A DNA stretch of 8,305 nucleotides. Source: JBDTLH01 sp039934875. Its GTDB lineage: Bacteria; Acidobacteriota; Terriglobia; Terriglobales; Acidobacteriaceae. The stretch is from contig JBDTLH010000212.1 of the NCBI GenBank assembly GCA_039934875.1, forward strand, positions 1 through 8,305. Direction: 5' to 3'. A program made the translations under genes and the position numbers. Shown here one piece after another: positions 1 to 6,008 of the stretch (position 1 is its first letter; the number at the start of each line of letters is the position of its first letter). The notes below the pieces were generated by a model, which saw only the letters and a list, made by a program, of their open reading frames with translations, was not told where the DNA came from and ran no database searches.

Positions 1-171
1 TGGAGGAGTGGGCGGAGGCGGTGTAACCGGGGGCGGAGCGGGTGGAGGTGTCCCGCCACCCGTGGGTGAGCTGCTGGAGCCACCGCATCCGCTCAGCGCG
101 AACAAAATCCCCAGGCACAAAAACAGCGTATAGAGCAGATCAATTGTTCTGCCGGTTCGGAGACGGGACAT
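1..171 (-). CDS. Putative lipoprotein, N-terminal part only (runs off the left edge)
   Basis: Only the first 57 codons are present, reading from an ATG at 169-171 to the window edge. The N-terminus is a lipoprotein signal peptide: basic residues (R4, R6, R8), a hydrophobic stretch at about residues 12-26, then the lipobox LSGC with the acceptor cysteine at residue 29. After it comes a Gly/Ser segment and then a Pro/Thr-rich low-complexity linker, typical of a flexible spacer holding a domain away from the membrane. The start lies 11 bases after the rimO stop, with a GAGG ribosome-binding site at 177-180, so it is probably co-transcribed with rimO. The functional domain lies outside the window, so no function can be given. 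The protein is predicted to be lipid-anchored in the envelope. Such proline-rich linkers after a GCGG-type lipobox are common in Acidobacteriota (recalled, not checked). Confidence 0.72.
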   Translation of the reverse strand, partial: MSRLRTGRTIDLLYTLFLCLGILFALSGCGGSSSSPTGGGTPPPAPPPVTPPPPTPP

Positions 172-182
172 GGGCACCTCGA

Positions 183-1727
183 TTACAGCTTGGTTAGGAT
201 GCGGGCCACGACGTCGTAGTCGTGGGATTCGGTGATCTGGCAGCGATAGAAGGCGCCGGGTTCGAGGGATTCGCGGTCTCCGAAGTCGTTGATATACACT
301 TTGCCGTCAATCTCAGGGGCGTGCATGATGGTGCGGCCCTCCCAAAGCAGATCGGTTTCTTCACTGGGCCCTTCGATGAGCAGATCGAGTTCGCGGCCGA
401 TCCAGCGGCGCTTCAGCTTTCTGGAAATCTGCTTTTGCGCCGACATCAATTTCCTGCGGCGGCGCTCGATCTCGCGTGGTGGCACCTTGAGGTCTGCATC
501 AAGCGAGAATGCCTGCGCGCCCTCCTCATCGGAGTAGCTGAAGACCCCGAGCCAATCGATCTGCGCGGCCTTGACGAAATCTACCAGCTCGTTGAAGTCG
601 GCTTCAGATTCTCCGGGAAATCCGACAATGAAGGAGGTGCGCAGCGTGAGATTGGGAATGGCGGTGCGCATCTTTGCAATGGATTTCAGAAAGATGTCCC
701 CGCTGCCGCCGCGTTTCATGCGCTTCAATACTCCGGCGGAGGCATGTTGCAGAGGCACGTCCATGTAGGAAGCGATTTTATCGTGGCGGGCGATGGTGTC
801 GAGAAGCCGGCCGGTGATCTTATTGGGATAGGCGTAGAGGAAGCGGACCCAGCGCAGGCCTTCTATTCCCGCAAGGCGTTCGAGCAGCAGCGCAAGACCG
901 TCTTTGATGCCGAGGTCTTCGCCGTAGCAGGTAGTGTCCTGGCCGATGAGAGTGATCTCGCCGACGCCGCTTGCGGCGAGGTGACGGGCTTCAGCGAGAA
1001 CGGATTCAAAGTGCCGGGAGCGGAACTTGCCGCGCAGTTGGGGGATGATGCAGAAGCTGCACGGATGATCGCAGCCCTCCGCGATCTTCAAGTAAGCCGA
1101 GGTTTTGCCGGTGGAGAGCAGGCGCGGTGTGTGCTCGTCCATCAAATAATTAGGGAGACTGGCAATGGCGCCGTCCCAGCTTTCGCGGGAGAAGCGCCCA
1201 TCACGCTCGCGGGCATCGCCTTCGGGACGCGAATGGACGTGGACGGCGGAGGGCGCGCGATCCACCAGGATGTTGAAGGGCGAGGGTGGCTGCGCGATGG
1301 CGGCTTGGGGCGCGGAGACGCCGGCGGCTTCCAGTATCTGATTCAACTCGCCGGTGCCGACGACCGCATCGACCTCGGGAATGTTTTTCTGGATCTCGGA
1401 GCGATAGCGCTCGACCAGGCAGCCGGCGACAATCAGCCTTTGCGCGCGGCCCCCGGCGGAGACCTTGTGCCGCGCCATTTCGAGGATGGTGTCAACGGAT
1501 TCTTGTTTGGCGGAATCGATGAAGGAGCAGGTGTTGACGACGATCACGTCAGCATCTTCGGCGGAGGTGGTGATCTGGGCGCCGGCGCGGTGCAGCAGTC
1601 CCATCATGACTTCGCTGTCCACCAGATTCTTAGGGCAGCCTAGGGAGACGAAGCCGATTTTCCTTCGCTCAACGAACCCTTCGCGAGGAGCTTCCGCAAG
1701 CGCTGCAGATTGGACTTCAGAGGGCAT
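183..1727 (-). CDS. rimO: Ribosomal protein S12 methylthiotransferase RimO
   Basis: RimO is a cytoplasmic radical-SAM enzyme with two 4Fe-4S clusters that adds a methylthio group to the beta carbon of a conserved aspartate of ribosomal protein S12. The N-terminal methylthiotransferase domain (about residues 22-135) carries the three cluster cysteines C31, C67 and C103. The GCPKNLVDSE signature (30-39) separates RimO from the tRNA enzyme MiaB, which has GCQMN there. The radical-SAM motif CxxxCxxC is C219, C223, C226, followed by IIPQLRGKFRSR. A TRAM-type domain occupies about 440-512. At 514 residues it is longer than the usual roughly 430-450; the surplus is mainly a Pro/Ala/charged, probably disordered segment at about 138-190 between the first two domains. 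The ATG at 1727 follows a GAGGG site at 1733-1737 with a 5-base spacer, 14 bases after the cmk stop. Identity is firm; the insertion's role is unknown. Confidence 0.96.
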   Translation of the reverse strand: MPSEVQSAALAEAPREGFVERRKIGFVSLGCPKNLVDSEVMMGLLHRAGAQITTSAEDADVIVVNTCSFIDSAKQESVDTILEMARHKVSAGGRAQRLIVAGCLVERYRSEIQKNIPEVDAVVGTGELNQILEAAGVSAPQAAIAQPPSPFNILVDRAPSAVHVHSRPEGDARERDGRFSRESWDGAIASLPNYLMDEHTPRLLSTGKTSAYLKIAEGCDHPCSFCIIPQLRGKFRSRHFESVLAEARHLAASGVGEITLIGQDTTCYGEDLGIKDGLALLLERLAGIEGLRWVRFLYAYPNKITGRLLDTIARHDKIASYMDVPLQHASAGVLKRMKRGGSGDIFLKSIAKMRTAIPNLTLRTSFIVGFPGESEADFNELVDFVKAAQIDWLGVFSYSDEEGAQAFSLDADLKVPPREIERRRRKLMSAQKQISRKLKRRWIGRELDLLIEGPSEETDLLWEGRTIMHAPEIDGKVYINDFGDRESLEPGAFYRCQITESHDYDVVARILTKL

Positions 1728-1741
1728 GCAATCCCTCTATT

Positions 1742-2476
1742 TTAGCAGCTTTGAGTTGGATTCAGCCGCGCGTCGATGGCTGCTTTGGCGCGCGCCATGA
1801 CTTCGTCAAACGGAAGCTGGGTGGAATCAATGGTGATCGCATCGGAGGCGGCAATGAGCGGAGAGATGGCGCGGGTGCGGTCACGCTGATCGCGCTCGCG
1901 CATTTCATCGGCAAGGGCGCGCACGGCGGGAGCGTCGGGACCAGGATGCGGCTTGGCTGCCTCAACCGCCGCGGCTGATTTATAAGTCTGTTGATAGCGG
2001 CGGTTGCCCCGCACCTCGGGCGCGGCGTCGAGAAATATCTTAACATCGGCATGGGGAAATACCGCAGTGCCTATATCGCGGCCTTCCATGACCACCCCGC
2101 CCTGCTTGCCCATCTCGCGCTGGCGGGAGACCATCCAGGCACGGACTTCGGGATGTACGCTGACCCGGGATGCGGCCTCAGTCACATCTTTCTCGCGAAT
2201 GCGATTGGAGATATCAACGGTGTCGAGAATCACGCGGTTGCCGTCCACGGTGGGCTGCAGCTTGATGGAAGAATGGGCGGCCAGAGCGCAAAGCGAAGAA
2301 CCATCGTCCACCGAGATGTCGTTCTCGATGGCTTTGAGGGCCAGGGCGCGATACATAGCGCCCGTTTCGATGTTGAGGTAGCCGTAGTGGCGTGCCAAGC
2401 GGGAGGCAAGCGTGCTCTTGCCTGCTCCGGCGGGGCCGTCGATGGCAATGATCAGACCTCGAGCGGCATCAACCAT
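1742..2476 (-). CDS. cmk: Cytidylate kinase (CMP/dCMP kinase)
   Basis: This enzyme phosphorylates CMP and dCMP with ATP, giving CDP and dCDP in pyrimidine nucleotide salvage and synthesis. The P-loop GPAGAGKS lies at residues 14-21. The Cmk-typical ETGAMYRA segment follows at 37-44, then MEGRDIGT (130-137) in the nucleotide-binding core and the arginine-rich lid and C-terminal region RERDQRDRTR (193-202). Length is 244 residues against about 220-230 for typical bacterial Cmk; the surplus sits in the lid as an Ala/Pro-rich stretch at about 163-187. The ATG at 2476 overlaps the end of the upstream winged-helix gene by 8 bases and has a GGAG site at 2484-2487 with a 7-base spacer, inside that gene. 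It lies immediately upstream of rimO, so the three genes probably share a transcript. The family assignment is clear from the motifs. Confidence 0.96.
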   Translation of the reverse strand: MVDAARGLIIAIDGPAGAGKSTLASRLARHYGYLNIETGAMYRALALKAIENDISVDDGSSLCALAAHSSIKLQPTVDGNRVILDTVDISNRIREKDVTEAASRVSVHPEVRAWMVSRQREMGKQGGVVMEGRDIGTAVFPHADVKIFLDAAPEVRGNRRYQQTYKSAAAVEAAKPHPGPDAPAVRALADEMRERDQRDRTRAISPLIAASDAITIDSTQLPFDEVMARAKAAIDARLNPTQSC

Positions 2477-3410
2477 GGTGGCGGCTCCGGGCCGCGGGGC
2501 CCGACACGCGCTGCGGGCGCGACGCTCTTCGCGTAACTAAAGCGGGCTTGCCGATGGGCAGCGGAGCGGTTTCCGCCAATTGCAATAGCCGCTTCGCACC
2601 GGCTGAAACGGCGGGAAGCGACAGCACCTCGCGCGCGTTCACCAGGACCTTGAGGGTTTCGGCGACGCGACTGCGGGAGGCGAAGTGGCCGACGAAGTCT
2701 TCGATCTCTTTATCTTCCGCCGCGACCACTGCGACCAGATAGCGCGAGACAATCGCGGAGAGCGCTTCCGGCGCGGACATCAGGGCGCCTTGCCGCGCCG
2801 CTTCGGGGGCCCACTTAGAGGTCAGGTCCCAGGATGCGCCGCGCTCAGGCGAATAATCCACGCGCGTGGTCTTGAGGATGGACCATAACTCGCTGAGCGC
2901 GCGATCTAGACCGGCATCGGAGATGGAGGAGAACTCCCCCTGTAATTCCGCCTTGGTGGATGCGCCATTTTTGGCAATCGTTTTATAGAGTTCAAGCGCG
3001 AGCGGAGACACTTTGCGGGTTCCGGTGAGCTTGGGTGGCGTCTTCGGGGTCTTATCCCCGACTAAAGCGTAAAAATACGGAAACAACTGCGCTGAGATCA
3101 GCAGCGGGCCCTCGTCAAAGATGTTGGACTCGAATGCCGCACGCTCGCGCAGCAGGCGCACCATCAATTCAGTGGCAGGTGTGGCGCGAGGATCGGCAAA
3201 TGCGATCTGCGCATAGGGCAGCCCCTGATCGGTGCCTGCGTAAGCGCCGATGAAGGTCGGCAGGGGCGCGGCGAAGGGATGACGCAGCGGGTACATCAGG
3301 CAAAATCCGACCTGATTCATGAACTCACGCGCGTCCTCGATGGTGCGGACCGGGTTCGCGGCGATGTGAAAGCGCTGCCGCCGCGCATCTATGAGTTCCT
3401 GCTCGGTCAT
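2469..3410 (-). CDS. Winged-helix protein resembling AlkZ-related proteins
   Basis: The protein has 313 residues, no signal peptide and no membrane segment. The N-terminal part (about 1-60) contains the run REFMNQVGFCLMYPL (28-42), which I associate from memory with proteins annotated as AlkZ-related, distant relatives of the AlkZ/YcaQ interstrand-crosslink DNA glycosylases. A segment at about 134-200 reads like a winged-helix domain: a helix after SPLALELYKTIAKNG, a helix with STKAEL, a recognition-like helix at DRALSELWSILK, and a wing ending at WDLTSKW. The C-terminal tail (about 286-313) is rich in Arg and His and may be disordered. I do not see the catalytic QxQ motif of true AlkZ, so glycosylase activity should not be assumed; DNA binding is an inference. 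The ATG at 3410 lacks a clear Shine-Dalgarno, and no alternative start is in frame in the roughly 30 bases upstream. Its end overlaps the cmk start by 8 bases. Confidence 0.62.
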   Translation of the reverse strand: MTEQELIDARRQRFHIAANPVRTIEDAREFMNQVGFCLMYPLRHPFAAPLPTFIGAYAGTDQGLPYAQIAFADPRATPATELMVRLLRERAAFESNIFDEGPLLISAQLFPYFYALVGDKTPKTPPKLTGTRKVSPLALELYKTIAKNGASTKAELQGEFSSISDAGLDRALSELWSILKTTRVDYSPERGASWDLTSKWAPEAARQGALMSAPEALSAIVSRYLVAVVAAEDKEIEDFVGHFASRSRVAETLKVLVNAREVLSLPAVSAGAKRLLQLAETAPLPIGKPALVTRRASRPQRVSGPAARSRHHG

Positions 3411-3464
3411 CGTTATGGGTCTGTTCGATGATAACAGTCTGACGGAGTGGCTATGCGCAATACA

Positions 3465-3683
3465 TCAAGATGCCATGGAAAGCCGCTTGAGAGCGTCGAG
3501 CGGTACGGTAATAGGAACAAAAAAGCTCGCGGGGTAGAGATAGTCTTCGCCGGACTCGTCGATTACCCGAATGAGCTTTTCCTCTTCTTCCGTCGGCGTA
3601 GGTGCAAGCCGACGATAGATTTTCCAAAGCTCAAGCGATTCACTATCTCCTTCGTTTTCTACACACAATACAAATTCATTCAT
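3465..3683 (-). CDS. Small acidic protein of unknown function, coupled to the preceding small gene
   Basis: This 72-residue protein has no signal peptide or membrane span. By hand count it has 15 Asp/Glu against 7 Lys/Arg, including a run of four glutamates at 32-35. Its most distinctive part is RVIDESGEDYLYPASFFVPI (39-58), followed by a short C-terminal helix-like end at VPLDALKRL. I recall similar short proteins with an IDESGEDYLYP-like core from other bacterial genomes, always as hypothetical proteins, so I treat it as a real gene of a conserved but unassigned family (memory, not searched). The start is well supported: its ATG overlaps the TGA of the upstream small gene as ATGA (3680-3683), and an AGAGG site at 3692-3696 lies 8 bases upstream. 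About 54 bases separate its stop from the winged-helix gene. One possibility is a partner of the basic protein encoded just before it. Confidence 0.75.
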   Translation of the reverse strand: MNEFVLCVENEGDSESLELWKIYRRLAPTPTEEEEKLIRVIDESGEDYLYPASFFVPITVPLDALKRLSMAS

Positions 3684-3961
3684 GAAATCAACCTCTTGAC
3701 CTTCATTTGACGCTTACCGATTCCGTGACATTCATACCAATGGAGTTCAGCCCACCTGACTCGATCACTCTCATATTTTACTTGGGCTACTCCCTTTTTC
3801 TTTTTCCAATTTCTCTTCCCGTAAAGCTTCTCAAGAAGAACTTTGTCGTGAACGCCGGTTCCTTCCGCAATGGTTTCAATCTCTTCGATTTCGTCACGAT
3901 TGTAAATCGCACTGGGCAGATTAGCGGATTCATTGCTACAGGTCGAGAGAGTATTGCTCAC
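3680..3961 (-). CDS. Small protein of unknown function with a basic C-terminal half, GTG start overlapping the mutase stop
   Basis: I read this as a 93-residue protein starting at GTG (3959-3961). The GTG overlaps the TGA of the mutase gene as GTGA, and an AGGAAG site at 3972-3977 precedes it by 10 bases. The same frame stays open farther upstream inside the mutase gene, but that part (to 4117) has an Arg/Cys/Gln composition typical of a shadow frame. Residues 1-46 are acidic (DEIEEIETIAEG). Residues 47-93 are strongly basic, with about 14 Lys/Arg against 4 Asp/Glu, including NWKKKKGVAQV and the end VRWAELHWYECHGIGKRQMKVKRLI. I recall a conserved but unassigned group of small proteins with an AELHWYEAHGIG-like core (not searched). 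No catalytic motif is recognisable. Nucleic-acid binding, or pairing with the acidic 72-residue neighbour, are guesses. The region is AT-richer than the flanking genes. Confidence 0.75.
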   Translation of the reverse strand: MSNTLSTCSNESANLPSAIYNRDEIEEIETIAEGTGVHDKVLLEKLYGKRNWKKKKGVAQVKYESDRVRWAELHWYECHGIGKRQMKVKRLIS

Positions 3962-5577
3962 ACCACCATGACTTCCTGATACTCGCCAAAGACCCCGCGT
4001 AGCGTATTGGAAATCTCGCCGACAGTGCAGTTGCTCTCGACGGCTTCGAGGATGACGGGCATCAGGTTGGCGCTGCCTTTCGCCGCATCCTCGATCTGTT
4101 TGAGCGCAGCGGCCCACTTGCGCGGACCGCGCTTAGCTCTCAGCGCTCGAACCCGCTCAATTTGCGCCCGCTCGAGCGCCGGATCGATGCGTTGGATATG
4201 CTGCACGTCTTCCGTATCTAACTGGAAGCGGTTGACGCCGACGACAATCTGCTCCTGGCTGTCCACATCTTTCTGGAATGCGTAAGCGGCGTTTTGTATC
4301 TCCTGCTGGATAAATCCGCGCTCCACAGCGGCAATGGCGCCTCCCATGGCATCAATCTTCTGGATATAGGCATGGGCAAGCGCTTCAAGTTCGTCGGTAA
4401 GCGACTCGACGTAATAAGAGCCAGCCAAGGGGTCCACCGTCTGCGGAGCGCCGCTCTCGTAAGCGATGATCTGCTGGGTGCGGAGGGCGATGCGTGCGGC
4501 TTTTTCCGTCGGAAGTGCGAGCGCCTCATCGAAGCCGTTGGTATGCAGCGACTGGGTCCCGCCCAGCACCGCGGAGAGCGCCTGAATGGAGGTGCGCACA
4601 ATGTTGATCTCCGGTTGTTGCGCGGTCAGCGTAGAACCCGCCGTCTGGGTATGAAAGCGCAGCATCATGGACTTGGAGTTCCTGGCGGCGAAGCGCTCTT
4701 TCATGATGTGCGCCCACATGCGGCGCGCGGCGCGGAACTTTGCCGCCTCTTCAAAGAAGTTGTTGTGCGCATTGAAGAAGAAGCTCAGCCGCGGAGCAAA
4801 TCGGTCCACCTCCAGCCCGGCATTTAAGGCAGCCTGGACATAGGCAATGCCGTTGGCAAGAGTGAATGCGATCTCCTGTGCGGCGGTGCAGCCCGCCTCG
4901 CGCATGTGATAGCCGGAGATGGAGATGGGGTTCCACTCCGGCACCTGCTCATTGGCGTAGGCGAACATATCGGTGATGACCCGCATCGCGTGCCGCGGCG
5001 GATAAATGTAAGTGCCGCGCGCGATGTATTCCTTCAGAATGTCGTTTTGCACGGTGCCGGAAAGCTTGCGCACCTCCGCGCCGTTCCGCTTTGCCACCGC
5101 GATGTAGAGCGCAAGCAGAATCGAAGCGGTCGAATTGATGGTCATCGAAGTAGAGATTTTTTCGAGGTCAATGTCCGCGAACAGCCGGTCCATGTCTTCG
5201 ACGGAATCGATGGCGACCCCCACATTGCCCACTTCGCCGAGCGCCATCGGGTCATCGGAATCGTAGCCGATTTGGGTGGGAAGATCGAAGGCGACGGAGA
5301 GTCCCGCGGTCCCATTCGCCAGCAGAAACTTGTAACGCTTGTTCGACTCCTCGGCATCGCCCATGCCGGCATATTGGCGCATGGTCCAGAGCGGCCCGCG
5401 ATACATATTGGGCTGCACACCGCGGGTGAAGGGAAATTCACCGGCGTTCCCGAGCCGGCTGCCGTAATCGAAGCCGGAGTGCTCCAGGTCGGATGGCCCA
5501 TACTGCTGATTTACAGGGATTCCCGAGCTGGTCTCAAGCCGCACTGGGGATTTTTTATGTTTAGCTTCGTCCGTCAT
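3958..5577 (-). CDS. Free-standing acyl-CoA mutase large subunit, methylmalonyl-CoA mutase type
   Basis: This is the TIM-barrel catalytic subunit of the adenosylcobalamin-dependent acyl-CoA mutases. Methylmalonyl-CoA mutase interconverts (R)-methylmalonyl-CoA and succinyl-CoA in propionate metabolism. The 539 residues hold only the substrate-binding/catalytic part and end at GEYQEVMVV; there is no C-terminal B12-binding domain with DxHxxG, so a separate small subunit must supply it, and none is in the window. Family blocks include TMRQYAGM (65-72), SVAFDLPTQIGYDSDDP (94-110), GTVQNDILKEY (174-184), ISISGYHMREAG (218-229) and GGTQSLHTNGFDEAL (339-353). Substrate markers fit methylmalonyl-CoA rather than isobutyryl-CoA: Y69 and R187 align with Tyr89 and Arg207 of the Propionibacterium enzyme (Phe and Gln in isobutyryl-CoA mutase), and H224 aligns with His244. 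The ATG lies 3 bases after the upstream stop with no strong Shine-Dalgarno, suggesting coupling. Exact substrate remains inferred. Confidence 0.93.
   Translation of the reverse strand: MTDEAKHKKSPVRLETSSGIPVNQQYGPSDLEHSGFDYGSRLGNAGEFPFTRGVQPNMYRGPLWTMRQYAGMGDAEESNKRYKFLLANGTAGLSVAFDLPTQIGYDSDDPMALGEVGNVGVAIDSVEDMDRLFADIDLEKISTSMTINSTASILLALYIAVAKRNGAEVRKLSGTVQNDILKEYIARGTYIYPPRHAMRVITDMFAYANEQVPEWNPISISGYHMREAGCTAAQEIAFTLANGIAYVQAALNAGLEVDRFAPRLSFFFNAHNNFFEEAAKFRAARRMWAHIMKERFAARNSKSMMLRFHTQTAGSTLTAQQPEINIVRTSIQALSAVLGGTQSLHTNGFDEALALPTEKAARIALRTQQIIAYESGAPQTVDPLAGSYYVESLTDELEALAHAYIQKIDAMGGAIAAVERGFIQQEIQNAAYAFQKDVDSQEQIVVGVNRFQLDTEDVQHIQRIDPALERAQIERVRALRAKRGPRKWAAALKQIEDAAKGSANLMPVILEAVESNCTVGEISNTLRGVFGEYQEVMVV
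3972..3977 (-). promoter_or_regulatory. Ribosome-binding site AGGAAG for the GTG start at 3961
   Basis: AGGAAG lies within the last codons of the mutase gene, 10 bases before the GTG that overlaps the mutase stop. Together with the GTGA overlap it fixes the 93-residue reading over the much longer open frame that extends to 4117. Confidence 0.5.
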
Positions 5578-5580
5578 GGG

Positions 5581-5934
5581 TTAAGCCCGTTTCAACCTGC
5601 GCGCGCGCCAGAAGCTGGAGGCGGCAAACCAGGCGAAGAGCAACAACGCCAATGCGCAGGCGCCAATGCGCACGCCGGAATTGTCGGTTATGCGGCGATT
5701 TTGATATTCATGCCATAACTGTCCGCCCAGAGAAAAAGCGAAGATGCCACAGAGCAGACCTATGACTTCGAGCCACAAAATTTTTCCTGCGCGGGCGGTG
5801 GCCCGCAGGGTAGAATCGGCGGCGGAAATTCCACCCCGGACATAGCGGTTGCCCATCGACTTCTTGCCGATGACCCGGCCTGCCGCACGGGCTAAATTTC
5901 TATTGCTTTTGTCTTTGTTTTGGCCCACTCTCAT
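5581..5934 (-). CDS. Small membrane protein with two predicted transmembrane helices, unknown function
   Basis: From the ATG at 5934 the protein has 117 residues. The N-terminal half is basic and soluble-looking, with many Arg/Lys/Asn. Two hydrophobic helices follow at about 52-74 (ILWLEVIGLLCGIFAFSLGG) and 88-109 (around GACALALLLFAWFAASSF), joined by a short polar loop, and the end is basic (RARRLKRA). The positive-inside rule would put both termini in the cytoplasm. The start is uncertain: the frame can begin at a TTG at 5982 (133 residues) or an ATG at 5856 (91 residues), and none has a convincing ribosome-binding site. Its TAA is 3 bases from the mutase start, so it is probably the first gene of the mutase transcript. 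I do not recognise a named family; a general role in the membrane is all that can be said. Confidence 0.62.
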   Translation of the reverse strand: MRVGQNKDKSNRNLARAAGRVIGKKSMGNRYVRGGISAADSTLRATARAGKILWLEVIGLLCGIFAFSLGGQLWHEYQNRRITDNSGVRIGACALALLLFAWFAASSFWRARRLKRA

Positions 5935-6008
5935 CAGTCTAGCAGCGAGTTTAGCAGCGCGGAGACCCGCCAGCGCATCCAACAGGCCATGCAGCCGGGA
6001 GCAATGCC
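5935..6008. promoter_or_regulatory. Divergent intergenic region between the membrane-protein and 102-residue genes
   Basis: These 74 bases separate two diverging gene starts, so promoters for the long minus-strand run and for the 102-residue gene/glgC pair would be expected here or slightly inside the flanking genes. I found no convincing -35/-10 pair in either direction. The assignment rests on geometry alone and shrinks to about 26 bases if the membrane protein starts at the TTG at 5982. Confidence 0.25.
5997..6001 (+). promoter_or_regulatory. Ribosome-binding site GGGAG that fixes a TTG start
   Basis: GGGAG lies 7 bases before the TTG at 6009. It supports TTG as the true start of the 102-residue gene rather than the in-frame ATG at 6033. 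An ATG at 6004-6006, between the site and the TTG, opens a frame that stops after one further codon. Confidence 0.6.

Noticed and set aside
1..60. Short G-rich, repeat-like tract at the left edge
   Set aside because: It is the complement of proline codons (CCN) in the lipoprotein linker, so low-complexity coding explains it without a separate repeat element.
222..1643. Plus-strand open frame of 473 codons opposite rimO
   Set aside because: It is antisense to a clearly identified rimO, its translation is Gly/Ala/Asp-rich without any domain, and long shadow frames are expected opposite GC-rich genes.
3431..3460. Possible minus-strand promoter (TTGCGC, 18 bases, TGTTAT) before the winged-helix gene
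   Set aside because: The match to consensus is poor (about 3 of 6 and 4 of 6), so it cannot be separated from chance.
3962..4117. N-terminal extension of the 93-residue small protein into the mutase gene
   Set aside because: The extension lies in another frame of the mutase coding sequence and has a shadow-like composition; the GTG at 3961 with its GTGA overlap and AGGAAG site is a better start.
4906..5718. Plus-strand open frame of 270 codons opposite the mutase and membrane-protein genes
   Set aside because: It is the complement of well-supported coding sequence, spans the junction of two genes, and shows no recognisable family.
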